Positions 33,700 through 43,147 of a stretch of 64,000 nt of DNA are shown here, piece after piece. The position numbers and the translations under genes are program-made. The stretch's first letter is position 1; the number at the start of each line of letters is the position of its first letter. Source of the DNA: Acidiferrimicrobium sp. IK. Its GTDB lineage: Bacteria > Actinomycetota > Acidimicrobiia > Acidimicrobiales > Palsa-688. Under the pieces are notes generated by a model. The model was not told the DNA's origin and did no database searches. It saw nothing but the letters and a program-made list of their open reading frames with translations. The stretch covers positions 248,001 to 312,000 of the forward strand of contig NZ_JAIMCB010000003.1 of assembly GCF_025499425.1 (NCBI RefSeq), read 5' to 3'.

Positions 33700-36063
33700 A
33701 TGAGCGCTGAAGGGCAGGCGCGCCTGCCGTCACCGGGAGCCGAGCGACCCGCGGACGGGACCGGGAGGGGTCCTGACCCCGACGTCGTGATGCTCGCGGT
33801 CGTCCTCGTGCTCCTGGCTTCGGGCGGCGTCGCGCACCTCGCTGGCGCGCCGGGCGCGGCGCACGGGGCGTGGGCCGCTGCCACCGCGCTCGCGGCAGCC
33901 GCGTCTGCGTGGTGGGTTCTGCAGGCGGCGTGGCGCCGGCATCTTGGTGTCGACGTCCTGGCGCTGCTGGCGCTGTGCGGCACCCTCGTGGTCGGGGAGT
34001 TTCTGGCCGGCGCGGTGATCGCGGTGATGGTGGCCAGCGGCCGGGCCTTGGAGTCGTGGGCGGCTGGGCGGGCAAGCCGCGAGCTGCGCAAGCTGGTGGA
34101 GCGGGCGCCCCGAGTGGCCCACCGCCACACCCACGACGGGCTGCGCGACGTGGCAGTCGAGGAGGTCGCGGTGGGGGATCTGCTGCTGGTCAAGCCGGGA
34201 GAGGTCGTGCCGGTGGACGGCCGGGTGGAGTCGGGGGTCCCGGTGATCGACGAGTCGGCCCTGACGGGCGAGCCGCTGCCGGTGGAGAGCCAGGTCGGTG
34301 ACGCCGTGCGCAGCGGCACCGTCAACGTCGGGGGCCCCCTCACCATGCGGGCCACCACCACCTGCGCAGCCAGCGCCTACGCCGGGATCGTCCAGCTGGT
34401 GGCCTCCGCCCAGAGCGAGTCGGCGCCCGCGGTCCGCCTCGCCGACCGCTACGCCGTGGTGTTCCTGGCCGTGAGCCTGGCGGTGGCGACCGCGGCCGGG
34501 GTGGCCGGCGGCGGGCTGGCCCGGGCGGTGGCGGTCCTGGTCGTCGCCACGCCCTGCCCGCTGATCCTCGCGGTGCCCGTCGCCTTGGTCTCCGGCTTGT
34601 CGCTGGCCGCGCAGCGCGGTGTGGTGATCAAAGGCGGCGGCGCGCTCGAACGGCTGGCGTCGGCGCGGGTCTTGCTCTTCGACAAGACCGGCACCCTGAC
34701 CGCCGGCCACCCGACCCTCCTCAGGGTCGTCACCGAGCCCGGCGGCCTCGAGGAGTCGGCGGTCCTCGGGCTGGCCGCGTCGCTCGACCAGGTGTCCCCC
34801 CACGTTCTGGCGGCCGCCGTCGTGCACGCCGCAGCGCTCCGCGGTCTGACCCTCAGCGTTCCCGACCAAGTCGAGGAGGTCCCTGGCCACGGCGTGAGGG
34901 GCGTGGTGTCGGGCCGGCGGGTCGCGGTCGGGAAGAGCTCATGGGCGTCGGCGGACGGGGCCGTGGAGTGGATGGCCGCAGCCCGCCGGGGAGCAGACCG
35001 CGACGGCCAGGTGACGGTGTTCGTCGCCGTCGACGACCGCCCCGTCGGCGTCATGATCTTCGCCGACCCGATTCGACCCGACGCGGCCAGGACGATCCGG
35101 CGGCTGCGCCGCGACGGGATCGGACGGATCGTGATGGTCACCGGGGACCGCGCTGATGTCGCCGACGCGGTCGGAGCGGTCATCGGCGTTGACCAAGTCC
35201 TCGCCGAGCAGACACCGCAACAAAAGCTCGAGGCCGTCAACGCAGCCCGCCGGGTCGGCCCGACGGTCATGGTCGGAGACGGCATCAACGACGCGCCCGC
35301 CCTGGCCCTGGCGGATGTCGGAGTAGCCGTCGCGGCGCGAGGAGCGACCGCGTCCTCCGAGGCCGCCGACGTCGTCCTCAACGTCGACCGTCTCGACCGG
35401 GTCGGCGACGCGGTGGTCATCGCCCGCCGCAGTTTGCGCATCGCCACCCAAAGCGTGGTCGCAGGCATCGGCCTGTCGGTCGCCGCCATGGCCGTCGCCG
35501 CCGCAGGCCTGTTGCCCGCGGCGTGGGGTGCCATCACCCAGGAGGCCATCGACGTCGCGGTCATCCTCAACGCCATGCGCGCCGTCGCCCCCGGACGGGG
35601 CTACGCCAACCTCGAGGGGGCCGATGCGCAGCTGGCCGGCCGCTTCGCCGGCGAGCACCGCAACCTGTTCCCGGAGCTGGACCGCCTCGCCCGAGCCGCG
35701 GACGGCATCGGGACCCTCCCGACGGCCGACGCGCTGGCCCTCGCCGCCGACGCCCGACGCTGGCTGGACGACGAGCTGCTCCCCCACGAGGAGGCTGAGG
35801 ACGCTCTGCTCTACCCGATGCTGGCCCGGGTGCTCGGGGGCACCGACCGCACCGCCACCATGAGCCGCTCGCACGTTGAGATCGACCGCCTCACCCGACG
35901 GCTCGGCCAGATCCTCGACACGCTGAGCGCCCCGCCGGCGAACGCAGAGCTGGCCGAGGTGCGACGGCTGCTCTACGGCCTCCACGCCGTGCTCACCCTG
36001 CACTTCGCGCAAGAAGACGAGAACTACCTGTCCCTCGCCGACCCCGAAACGGCCCAGAGCTGA
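33700..36063 (+). CDS. P1B-5-type metal ATPase with C-terminal hemerythrin domain
   Basis: A 787-residue P-type ATPase that exports a transition metal. Actuator motif [12 protein letters not shown], ion-binding TPCP at 284-287 in TM6, phosphorylation motif DKTGT at 328-332, GDGIND at 526-531. The last membrane segment reads [14 protein letters not shown], a P1B-5 signature (Fe, Ni or Co). There is no N-terminal CxxC domain. Residues about 640-785 form a hemerythrin-like domain with histidines at 653, 696, 725 and 768 ([26 protein letters not shown]), so a diiron sensor is plausible. The same fusion is known from other P1B-5 ATPases. Convergent with a VIT gene. Confidence 0.9.
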   Translation: MSAEGQARLPSPGAERPADGTGRGPDPDVVMLAVVLVLLASGGVAHLAGAPGAAHGAWAAATALAAAASAWWVLQAAWRRHLGVDVLALLALCGTLVVGEFLAGAVIAVMVASGRALESWAAGRASRELRKLVERAPRVAHRHTHDGLRDVAVEEVAVGDLLLVKPGEVVPVDGRVESGVPVIDESALTGEPLPVESQVGDAVRSGTVNVGGPLTMRATTTCAASAYAGIVQLVASAQSESAPAVRLADRYAVVFLAVSLAVATAAGVAGGGLARAVAVLVVATPCPLILAVPVALVSGLSLAAQRGVVIKGGGALERLASARVLLFDKTGTLTAGHPTLLRVVTEPGGLEESAVLGLAASLDQVSPHVLAAAVVHAAALRGLTLSVPDQVEEVPGHGVRGVVSGRRVAVGKSSWASADGAVEWMAAARRGADRDGQVTVFVAVDDRPVGVMIFADPIRPDAARTIRRLRRDGIGRIVMVTGDRADVADAVGAVIGVDQVLAEQTPQQKLEAVNAARRVGPTVMVGDGINDAPALALADVGVAVAARGATASSEAADVVLNVDRLDRVGDAVVIARRSLRIATQSVVAGIGLSVAAMAVAAAGLLPAAWGAITQEAIDVAVILNAMRAVAPGRGYANLEGADAQLAGRFAGEHRNLFPELDRLARAADGIGTLPTADALALAADARRWLDDELLPHEEAEDALLYPMLARVLGGTDRTATMSRSHVEIDRLTRRLGQILDTLSAPPANAELAEVRRLLYGLHAVLTLHFAQEDENYLSLADPETAQS

Positions 36064-36085
36064 GCCCCGGGAGCGCCCCAGACGA

Positions 36086-36778
36086 TCAGACCGTGGTGCC
36101 GAAGAGGGCCCCGACGCCGTAGGTGACGGCCATGGCGAGCGCGCCACCGATCCCGACCCGCAGGGCGGCTCGGACCCGGGGCGCTCCTCCGAGGGCCGCC
36201 CCGAGCGTGCCCAGCCCGCAAAGCGCTACCAGGGTCACCGCCGCGAGAAGGGCGCTGCGCCCTCCGGCCGGGCTGACCGCCGCGGTCACCAGCGGCGCCG
36301 CGGCGCCTACCGCGAAGCTGGCCGCAGAGGCCAGAGAGGCCTGAATGGGGCGGGCTGCCGCGCCGGGGGCGTGCCCGAGCTCGTCGCGCAGATGTGCTTC
36401 CAGCGCGTCGTTGGCGTGGAGCGCGGTCGCGACCTCGGTCGCCAGCTCGGCCGACAACCCCCGGTTGCGGTAGATCCCGATCAGTTCCCGTAGCTCCATC
36501 TGCGGGTCGTCCGCCAGCTCCCGGGCCTCGAGCGCCCGGTCGGCGCGCTCGGTGTCGGACTGGGCGCTCACCGACACGTACTCGCCGATGGCCATGGCCA
36601 TCGCCCCGGCGGTCAGGGCCGCGAGCCCAGCGGTCAAAATGGCGCTGCGGCTGGCGCCGGACGCGGCGACGCCGATAAGGAGCGCGGCGGTCGACACCAG
36701 GCCGTCGTCGGCGCCGAGGACCGCCGCTCGCAGCCACCCTGCTCGCCCGGAGCGGTGCCGTTCGAAGTGGGTGTGCAT
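36086..36778 (-). CDS. VIT1/CCC1-family iron or manganese transporter
   Basis: A 230-residue membrane protein of the VIT family. The N-terminal segment ([29 protein letters not shown]) and [22 protein letters not shown] are family hallmarks, followed by the cytosolic metal-binding hairpin ([23 protein letters not shown]) and three further membrane helices. Such proteins move Fe2+ or Mn2+ out of the cytosol. It converges with the P1B-5 ATPase gene, 22 bp between the stops. ATG 36778 is supported by a TACGGT hexamer; a longer N-terminus ([11 protein letters not shown] repeats) is open but unlikely. Confidence 0.9.
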   Translation of the reverse strand: MHTHFERHRSGRAGWLRAAVLGADDGLVSTAALLIGVAASGASRSAILTAGLAALTAGAMAMAIGEYVSVSAQSDTERADRALEARELADDPQMELRELIGIYRNRGLSAELATEVATALHANDALEAHLRDELGHAPGAAARPIQASLASAASFAVGAAAPLVTAAVSPAGGRSALLAAVTLVALCGLGTLGAALGGAPRVRAALRVGIGGALAMAVTYGVGALFGTTV

Positions 36779-36786
36779 GTACGGGG

Positions 36787-36792
36787 ACCGTA
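36787..36792 (-). promoter_or_regulatory. -10 hexamer TACGGT for the VIT gene, leaderless
   Basis: TACGGT ends eight bases before ATG 36778 on the minus strand. Confidence 0.5.
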
Positions 36793-36805
36793 GCGTGGCG
36801 CGCCG

Positions 36806-36880
36806 CCCCGAGCCGGCCAGCCCCGAGCCGGCCAGCCCCGACCCGGCCAGCCCCAACTCGGCCAGTCCCAACCCGGCGAT
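36806..36880. repeat. 15-bp tandem repeat upstream of the VIT gene
   Basis: Five units at 36806, 36821, 36836, 36851 and 36866 (type CCCCGAGCCGGCCAG), the first two identical and the others drifting. They begin 14 bases upstream of the VIT -10 hexamer. Confidence 0.85.
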
Positions 36881-37028
36881 CATCACCGCGGGTGCGGCCG
36901 GCGCCGGCTCGAAGCGGCGGCGATCGCCGATTTCGGGATGTCCCGGCCAGGCTTGCCTAAAGACCACCGCCAGGAAGCCGATGGCCTCATTCGTGAGCCT
37001 CCTCGAATCACTCCCGAAAGGCGCGCGG

Positions 37029-38297
37029 ATGACCGTCGCGTCGGCGGATGCCCGGCACCGGATCAACACCCGGCTGCTCGTCGCGCACGTCCCGGCCCTC
37101 ATCCTCGTCGGGCTGCTCGGCCCCCGCCCGGCGAGCGAGTGCTTCTTGGTGCTCATCCCCGTCGCGCTCCTCGCGGCGTCGGCGCTAGCCAGGTCGAAAG
37201 CGCAGGGCGCCCTGGCCCCAACGGCGTACGACCTGACTGCCCTCGGCCTGCTCAGCTGCAGCTTCGTGCTGATCGACCTGACCGGCGGCTCGATCGAGGC
37301 GCACATCCACCTCTACGCCATCCTGGTCTTCGTCGCGTTGTACCAGTCGTGGCGGTCTCTGCTCTTCGCGGTGGTCTCAGTGGTGATCCACCACGCGGTC
37401 TTGGGGGTGATGTTCCCGGAGCGGGTGTTCGGCATGAAGATGTCCACGCCGAGCGTCATCGGGATGGTCGCGGTCCACGCCGGCCTGGTGGCGCTCGAGG
37501 TGGCCGGCATCCTCTGCATGTGGCACTTCGCGGAGGCCGTCGAGGCCGACAACTTCCGGCTCGCGGCGGAGTCGGCCAACGAACGCGAGGAGGCGGCTGC
37601 GGATCGCCAGCGCACGGCGGAGGGCCAGATCGAGGCCGAGCGGCAACGTCGCGACGAGCTGGCCGGGGTGACCGTCGCGCTGGTCGAGGACAGCGACCGG
37701 ATCCGGCAGAGCGCGGCGGAGAGCAGCCGCTCGGTGGAGAGCGTCGACAGCCAGCTGGAGACGTTGAGCCTGGCGGTGCAGGAGGTCGCGGAGCGGGCCC
37801 ACCGGGCCGCCACGACCGCCGACTCGGGGCGGGCGTCGGCCGAGGAGGCCGCCACCCGGGTGTCGCGCCTTCTCGGGTCGGTGGAGGAGATCTCCGCGGT
37901 CAACGCGATCATCGCCAACCTGGCCGACCAGACCAACCTGCTTTCGCTCAACGCCACGATCGAAGCGGCAAGGGCCGGCGAGGTCGGGCGCGGCTTTGCC
38001 GTGGTCGCCAACGAGGTGAAGACCCTGGCAGCGGAGACCGCCCTGTCGGCCGGGAAGGTCAACGGGGTCATCGCTGCGGTGATCCGGGAGGCCGGCGCGG
38101 TCGCCGAGAGCTTCGCCGCCACCACCGATGTCGTAACCGAGATCCAGGGGATCCAGACCGACATCGCCGCCTCCGTCGAGGAGCAGGCGACCGCGGTGCG
38201 CCAGGTGTCGCTAGATCTCTCCAGCGCGGCGGAGGCGGTCCGCTCGATCCTGCACTCCCTCGACGGGCTGAACGACACCGCCTCGCGCCTCACCTAG
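37029..38297 (+). CDS. Membrane-bound methyl-accepting-type receptor
   Basis: A 422-residue receptor. The N-terminal half has about six hydrophobic helices with conserved histidines ([28 protein letters not shown]) resembling the membrane sensor of some receptors and kinases; no periplasmic ligand domain. After a short coiled coil comes the signalling hairpin, [22 protein letters not shown] and [15 protein letters not shown]. Standard MCPs read NLLALNAAIEAARAG here, so the tip is slightly divergent. No CheA, CheW, CheR or flagellar gene is in the window. Start: ATG 37029, or an in-frame ATG at 36981. Confidence 0.82.
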   Translation: MTVASADARHRINTRLLVAHVPALILVGLLGPRPASECFLVLIPVALLAASALARSKAQGALAPTAYDLTALGLLSCSFVLIDLTGGSIEAHIHLYAILVFVALYQSWRSLLFAVVSVVIHHAVLGVMFPERVFGMKMSTPSVIGMVAVHAGLVALEVAGILCMWHFAEAVEADNFRLAAESANEREEAAADRQRTAEGQIEAERQRRDELAGVTVALVEDSDRIRQSAAESSRSVESVDSQLETLSLAVQEVAERAHRAATTADSGRASAEEAATRVSRLLGSVEEISAVNAIIANLADQTNLLSLNATIEAARAGEVGRGFAVVANEVKTLAAETALSAGKVNGVIAAVIREAGAVAESFAATTDVVTEIQGIQTDIAASVEEQATAVRQVSLDLSSAAEAVRSILHSLDGLNDTASRLT

Positions 38298-38382
38298 CGG
38301 CCGGGCTGGACCCTGCCCTACCGGGGTGGGGAAGGCATCGCGGTCACTGCCCCAAGGCGGAACGATCCGGGTGCCGTCGGAT

Positions 38383-38597
38383 GTGACCGCCTCGAGCCCA
38401 GGAGTGGCGGCAGCGACGCACGGGCCCGGCTGCTGGTCCTCACCGAACGGGGCCGCGCCTGCACGCAGGCCGCGGAGGCCGCGGCCGGCGAGACCGTTGA
38501 ACATTGGCGAGGCCAACTGAGCGAGTCGGCCTTCCGGCAGCTGACCGCGGCCCTCCGCGTCCTGGCCGACCAGGGTCGACTTCGCCCTTCGTGGTGA
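38383..38597 (+). pseudogene. C-terminal remnant of a MarR-family regulator
   Basis: An in-frame stretch reads DARARLLVLTERGRACTQAAEAAAGETVEHW, then SAFRQLTAALRVLADQGRLRPSW and a stop. This is the wing and dimer helix of a MarR protein. The helix-turn-helix before it is missing: upstream residues (about 38340-38383) do not continue the family. With no start codon or DNA-binding part it must be a relic. The 28 bp to the YbjQ gene stop contain nothing else. Confidence 0.65.
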
Positions 38598-38624
38598 CCC
38601 CGGCGGCCGGTTCCCAGGCGGGGG

Positions 38625-39473
38625 CTAGCGGTCGAGGCCGAGGGTGAAGGTGGGCGCCGGCGAGGGGCCCTGACGCTGCTCGGCGCTCAGCCGCCGGATG
38701 GACGTGCCGGTGGCCAGGAACTCCGTGGCGTGCTCCCCCCACACGTGGTTGTGGACCTCGACGCTGACCCCGACGATCCCCGACGACTGCGCGGCGGTCG
38801 CCTCCGCCTGCATCCGGGCCAGGGCCAGCTCCCGGGCTTCGTAGATGCCCTGCGTGAAGGTGGTCATCTCCTGGTTCTGGCCGGCCTGGCGCAAGGCCTG
38901 CAGCGCCGACTGGTGGGCGATGTGGTAGACGCACGTGCCGAGCACGAACGCCACCGGTACCGCTCCGGCCGACAGGAGGCGGAAGAAGTCCTGGGCGGAC
39001 ACGTCCGAGGTGAAGGGCCGGCCGTCGGGCGCCCGATGGCTGCCCGGCGGACCGTCCACCGCCCGAACCGCGGTCCCGGTGGCGATGAACTCGAGCACGT
39101 CTTGGCCCCACACGTAGGCCTGCATCCCCATGTTGACCCCGACGATCCCGTCCGCCCCGAGGTGCTCGGCCTCCGCCCGCATCCGGTTCATGGCCAGCTC
39201 CCGGGCGTTGTACATGGCTTGGGTCAGGATCCCCAGCTCCTGGTTTTGCCCCCACCGCGCCACCTGGATGCCGATGTGGTAGATCGACGACCCGACGACG
39301 AAGCCGAGCGGCTCGAAGCCGGCCTCGCCGAGCAGCACGTACTCCGACACCGTCAGGTCGGAGGTGAACACGCCCGAGGGGTCGGCCCCGGCGGTCTGGG
39401 CCAGGCGGCCGTCGGCGGCCTCCGGCTCCCACGTGGCGCCAGTGTCGGCATTGCCCTTCCCGAACAGCGGCAT
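38625..39473 (-). CDS. Protein with two tandem YbjQ/DUF74 domains
   Basis: A 282-residue protein made of two YbjQ-type 'heavy-metal-binding' domains, roughly residues 30-145 and 150-270. Each repeats the family string: ARELAMNRMRAEAEHLGADGIVGVNMGM and ARELALARMQAEATAAQSSGIVGVSVEV. Typical members have one domain and form pentameric rings, so a fused pair implies an even-numbered or pseudo-oligomeric ring. Function is unknown; the name rests on weak evidence. ATG 39473 has GGGAGA upstream. Confidence 0.82.
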   Translation of the reverse strand: MPLFGKGNADTGATWEPEAADGRLAQTAGADPSGVFTSDLTVSEYVLLGEAGFEPLGFVVGSSIYHIGIQVARWGQNQELGILTQAMYNARELAMNRMRAEAEHLGADGIVGVNMGMQAYVWGQDVLEFIATGTAVRAVDGPPGSHRAPDGRPFTSDVSAQDFFRLLSAGAVPVAFVLGTCVYHIAHQSALQALRQAGQNQEMTTFTQGIYEARELALARMQAEATAAQSSGIVGVSVEVHNHVWGEHATEFLATGTSIRRLSAEQRQGPSPAPTFTLGLDR

Positions 39474-39576
39474 CGGATCTCCCGTTTTGGTGTTTTGCGC
39501 CGCCCGCGGCGGCGATGCCTCGGGACGCTAGCGGTCTGCGCGGCGGGGCGCGGCGCCGGGCGAGGGGAGCTGCGGC

Positions 39577-40803
39577 TCACGCCTCGCGTGCCGCGGCGAT
39601 CCGCCCGACCGCGATACTGCGCCGGGCGTCGTCGGGGCCGAGCGCGGCGATGCACGCCTCGTGCAGCTCGAGGTCGTCGGGGCAGCGGCCGCTCAGCTCC
39701 CACAGCACCTCGGGGTCGTGGGAGCGCAGGGCGCCGTCTCGGACCGCGGCGTCGATGTGGTGACGCCAAGCTTGGATGTCGGGGCTCTCCGAGAACGCCA
39801 GCAGCGGCCCGCCGTACGCGGCGACGGCAGCGGCGGTGTCCCCGGCGGCCAGTGCGTCGAGCAGGCGGTGATGGTCCGATTCCACCGGCCCGACGAGCCG
39901 GTAAGGCCGCGACCCGATGCGTCCCCCGAGGATCTGGCGCAGATGCGACAGTTCGGCCTTCACGGTGGTGGCGCGCACCGGCTGGTCGCCGTACACCCGA
40001 CCGGTGAGCTCGTCGAGGCTCATCCCGTCGGCGTGTAGGGAGAGGACGACCAGCAGCTCCAGCTGGCGCCGGGTGAGGGCGACCGCGGCGCCGTCCACCA
40101 GTACCTGCGGTGCGCCGAGGGAGCGCACCGTAAGCCCGTCGGGGCTGCGTCGGCCCGGCGCCCGTGGCGGCGCCGGGCGCGGGGAGGCCGCCAACTCGTA
40201 CTCGACGCAGCGGGTCAAGGCGGTCACCGTGGTGAGCAGGGCCGGGTTGGAGCGCTCCCACGTGGTGGACAGGTCCAGCACGCCGAGGAACAGGCCGGTG
40301 TCAGGGTCGAGGATCGGCGCCGAGTAGCACACCCAGTCGTGGACCATCGGGGCGTAGTGCTCCGCGGAGAACACCGTCGCGGGGCGGGCGGTGCGCTCGG
40401 CGAGGCCCAGCGCATTGGTGCCGACCGCGGACTCCGCCCAGCACCCGCCGAGAGAGAAGTGGACCCGGTCGGCCCGGCGGGCCATGGTCCGCCCGCCGGC
40501 GATCCACGCGATGGTGACGCTCTCGTCGGTCAGCGCGGCCATCAAGTCGCCGCTCGACGCCAGGTCCTCTAGGTCCTCGAGGATTATCCGGCTGGCCCGA
40601 CCGAGGCGCGACTCGGCCCACCGGGTCCTGATGTCCTCTGCCGCCGCGACGGGCGCCGCGTCCAGCTCCGGTGCGACGGTGCGCGCCGAGCGCTCCCAGG
40701 ACGACAGCACCTCGGGTCGCACCGCGGCGCCGGCGCTTTCGGTGGCACCGGCCCGCCAGTGCCGCTCGAGGTCCAGCCTCCTGTCCCGAAGCTCTCGATC
40801 CAC
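39577..40803 (-). CDS. GAF-domain regulator with winged-helix output, divergent from acetaldehyde dehydrogenase
   Basis: A 408-residue regulator. Residues 1 to about 215 resemble the AcoR-type signal domain (RPEVLSSWERS, then GAF: GGCWAESAVGTNALGLAERTARPATVFSAEHYAPMVHDWVCYSAPI). AcoR continues with an AAA+ and a Fis-type helix-turn-helix; here instead comes a SARP/OmpR-like winged helix (ALTRRQLELLVVLSLHADGMSLDELTGRVYG...LSHLRQILGGRIGSRPYRLV) and a helical tail. So it is not sigma-54-dependent. It probably controls the divergent aldehyde dehydrogenase gene. GTG 40803 has GGGGGAG upstream. Confidence 0.82.
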   Translation of the reverse strand: MDRELRDRRLDLERHWRAGATESAGAAVRPEVLSSWERSARTVAPELDAAPVAAAEDIRTRWAESRLGRASRIILEDLEDLASSGDLMAALTDESVTIAWIAGGRTMARRADRVHFSLGGCWAESAVGTNALGLAERTARPATVFSAEHYAPMVHDWVCYSAPILDPDTGLFLGVLDLSTTWERSNPALLTTVTALTRCVEYELAASPRPAPPRAPGRRSPDGLTVRSLGAPQVLVDGAAVALTRRQLELLVVLSLHADGMSLDELTGRVYGDQPVRATTVKAELSHLRQILGGRIGSRPYRLVGPVESDHHRLLDALAAGDTAAAVAAYGGPLLAFSESPDIQAWRHHIDAAVRDGALRSHDPEVLWELSGRCPDDLELHEACIAALGPDDARRSIAVGRIAAAREA

Positions 40804-40938
40804 GCGGCTCCCCCAAAGGTTCGTTGACCAGCGTACCCAGGGCCCGGTCCCCCAGTCGGGCAGGAGGGCTGCGCCGGCGCGGCCACCCCCGCCGCCGACC
40901 AACCTTTTCCCAACCCCTTCAGCTTTAGCGTCGTATCG

Positions 40939-40960
40939 CCGCCGTCCGGGTGGACGGCGG
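40939..40960. promoter_or_regulatory. Inverted repeat upstream of the acetaldehyde dehydrogenase gene
   Basis: CCGCCGTCC-GGGT-GGACGGCGG, nine perfect pairs, ends 26 bases before ATG 40987, probably in the leader RNA or as the binding site of the divergent regulator. Confidence 0.5.
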
Positions 40961-40986
40961 ATCTCTCCACAGGGGGAAGGTCCAAC

Positions 40987-42504
40987 ATGCGATTTGCTGC
41001 GCCTGGTGAAGCCGGTAGCTCGGTAACCGTCGAAGCCCAGTACGACAACTACATCGGAGGCAAGTGGGTCCCGCCCGTCGAAGGCCGCTACTTCGAGGAC
41101 ATCGCGCCGATCACGGGACGGGCCTTCACGAAGGTGGCCCGCTCCGACGCCAAGGACATCGAGCTGGCCCTCGACGCCGCCCACGCCGCAGCCGAGGCCT
41201 GGGGGCGTACCAGTACCACCGAGCGTTCCTCGATCCTGCTCAAGATCGCCGACCGCATCGAGGCCAACCTGGAGATGCTCGCGGTGGCCGAATGCTGGGA
41301 AAACGGCAAACCGGTACGCGAGACCCTCGCCGCCGACCTGCCGCTTGCGGTCGACCATTTCCGGTATTTCGCCGGCGTGTTGCGGGCCCAGGAGGGCGGC
41401 ATCTCCCAGATCGACGACGACACCGTCGCCTACCACTTCCACGAGCCGCTCGGCGTGGTCGGCCAGATCATCCCCTGGAACTTCCCGATCCTCATGGCGA
41501 CCTGGAAGCTGGCCCCGGCTCTGGCGGCGGGCAACTGCGTCGTGTTGAAGCCCGCCGAGCAGACACCCTGGTCGATCCTGAAGGTCATGGAGCTGATCGG
41601 CGACCTGCTCCCCGACGGGGTGCTCAACGTGGTGAACGGGTTCGGCGTCGAGGCCGGCAAGCCGCTGGCGTCCAACAAGCGGATCGCCAAGATCGCCTTC
41701 ACCGGCGAGACGACCACCGGCCGGCTGATCATGCAGTACGCGTCGGAGAACGTCATCCCCGTCACCCTGGAGCTGGGCGGCAAGAGCCCCAACATCTTCT
41801 TCGCGGACGTCGCCGCGGCCGATGACGACTTCTTCGACAAGGCGATCGAGGGCCTGGTCATGTTTGCTCTCAACCAGGGCGAGGTGTGCACCTGCCCGTC
41901 GCGGGCGCTGATCCACGAGTCCATTTACGACCAGCTAATGGAACGGGCAGTCGAGCGGACCAAAGCGATGGTGCTCGGCGATCCCCTCGACACCGAGACC
42001 ATGGTCGGCGCGCAGGCGTCCAACGACCAGTTGGAGAAGATCCTGTCGTACCTCGACATCGGCAAGGCCGAAGGTGCCTCGATCCGGGTCGGGGGCAACC
42101 GCCGCACCGTAGAGGGCTACCCCGACGGGTTTTACGTGGAGCCGACGATCTTCGAGGGCGACAACAGCATGCGGATCTTCCAGGAGGAGATCTTCGGGCC
42201 GGTCCTGTCGGTGACCAAGTTCGCCCACGAGGCGGAGGCGGTGCGCATAGCCAACGACACCCTCTACGGGCTGGGGTCGGGGGTGTGGACCCGCGACGCC
42301 AACACCGCGTACCGCATGGGCCGGGCTATCAAGGCCGGGCGGGTGTGGACCAACTGCTACCACCTCTACCCGGCTCACGCCGCGTTCGGTGGCTACAAGG
42401 GGTCCGGGATCGGCCGGGAAAACCACGCCCAGATGCTCGATCACTACCAGCAGACCAAGAACCTGCTCGTGAGCTACAGCCCCAAACGGCTCGGCTTCTT
42501 CTGA
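40987..42504 (+). CDS. NAD-dependent acetaldehyde dehydrogenase (ExaC/AldA type)
   Basis: A 505-residue aldehyde dehydrogenase that makes acetate from acetaldehyde. The catalytic thiol is C301 in [11 protein letters not shown], the string typical of ExaC/AcoD enzymes, with the general-base Glu at 262 (LELGGKSPN) and the cofactor region [22 protein letters not shown]. Ethanol or acetoin catabolism is the usual setting. It is followed 13 bp later by a DUF779 gene and is divergent from a GAF regulator. RBS AGGGGGAAGG precedes ATG 40987. Confidence 0.94.
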   Translation: MRFAAPGEAGSSVTVEAQYDNYIGGKWVPPVEGRYFEDIAPITGRAFTKVARSDAKDIELALDAAHAAAEAWGRTSTTERSSILLKIADRIEANLEMLAVAECWENGKPVRETLAADLPLAVDHFRYFAGVLRAQEGGISQIDDDTVAYHFHEPLGVVGQIIPWNFPILMATWKLAPALAAGNCVVLKPAEQTPWSILKVMELIGDLLPDGVLNVVNGFGVEAGKPLASNKRIAKIAFTGETTTGRLIMQYASENVIPVTLELGGKSPNIFFADVAAADDDFFDKAIEGLVMFALNQGEVCTCPSRALIHESIYDQLMERAVERTKAMVLGDPLDTETMVGAQASNDQLEKILSYLDIGKAEGASIRVGGNRRTVEGYPDGFYVEPTIFEGDNSMRIFQEEIFGPVLSVTKFAHEAEAVRIANDTLYGLGSGVWTRDANTAYRMGRAIKAGRVWTNCYHLYPAHAAFGGYKGSGIGRENHAQMLDHYQQTKNLLVSYSPKRLGFF

Positions 42505-42517
42505 GCGGGCGCCGCCG

Positions 42518-42901
42518 GTGACCGCCACCAGGGTGGACATCACCCCGGAGGCCGCCGCGCTGGTCGACAAGCTGGTGGGCCAGCACGGCCCGCTGCTGTT
42601 CCACCAGTCCGGCGGGTGCTGCGACGGCTCGAGTCCGATGTGCTACCCCCGCGACGACTTCAAAGTCGGCGAGCGGGAGGTGTACCTCGGGGAAGTGGCC
42701 GGCCAGCCGTTCTACATGGGCCCCGACCAGTACCAGTACTGGGCGCACACCCATCTCACCGTGGACGTGGTCCCCGGGCGGGGCGCCGGGTTTTCCGTCG
42801 AGGCCCCCGAAGGGGTCAGGTTCCTCGTCCGGTCCCGCCTCTTCACTGACGAGGAGACCGCCGAGGCGAGCCCGGTGCTGCGCGGCTGCCAGCACAGCTG
42901 A
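42518..42901 (+). CDS. DUF779 protein
   Basis: A 127-residue DUF779 protein. The cysteine block LLFHQSGGCCDGSSPMCYPRDDF and the His pair in YWAHTHLTVDVVPGRGAGFSVE are conserved, so a metal site is likely. It habitually follows acetaldehyde dehydrogenase genes, and here begins 13 bp after one. The role is unknown; protecting or metallating the enzyme is a guess. Confidence 0.88.
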   Translation: MTATRVDITPEAAALVDKLVGQHGPLLFHQSGGCCDGSSPMCYPRDDFKVGEREVYLGEVAGQPFYMGPDQYQYWAHTHLTVDVVPGRGAGFSVEAPEGVRFLVRSRLFTDEETAEASPVLRGCQHS

Positions 42902-42935
42902 ACGTCGCGGTGACGCGATGACGCGATGACGCGGT

Positions 42936-42957
42936 GGGCCGGCCGGCGGGCCGGCCC
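42936..42957. terminator. Hairpin after the DUF779 gene
   Basis: GGGCCGGCC-GGCG-GGCCGGCCC, nine perfect pairs, 34 bases after the stop. It has no U-run. Just before it are direct GATGACGCG repeats (42916-42934). Confidence 0.5.
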
Positions 42958-43147
42958 GCCGCCGCGTCCGGCCCCGACGCCCGTTCGGAGCGGGGGCCTG
43001 CAAGTATCACCCGCTAGCACCCGTCCTGACCGAACTGTCGGACTCCATCGGCCGCGGTGTCAACCGGATGGTGTGCTCGTGCGTCATACCGGGCAGATGT
43101 TGCTACGACGACGGTGCGGCGCCAGCCGCGGGGAAAGGATCCATCCC

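Noticed and set aside
40804..41916. N-terminal part of a 779-codon minus-strand frame
   Set aside because: Antisense to the aldehyde dehydrogenase; the regulator's homology begins at GTG 40803 with its own ribosome site.
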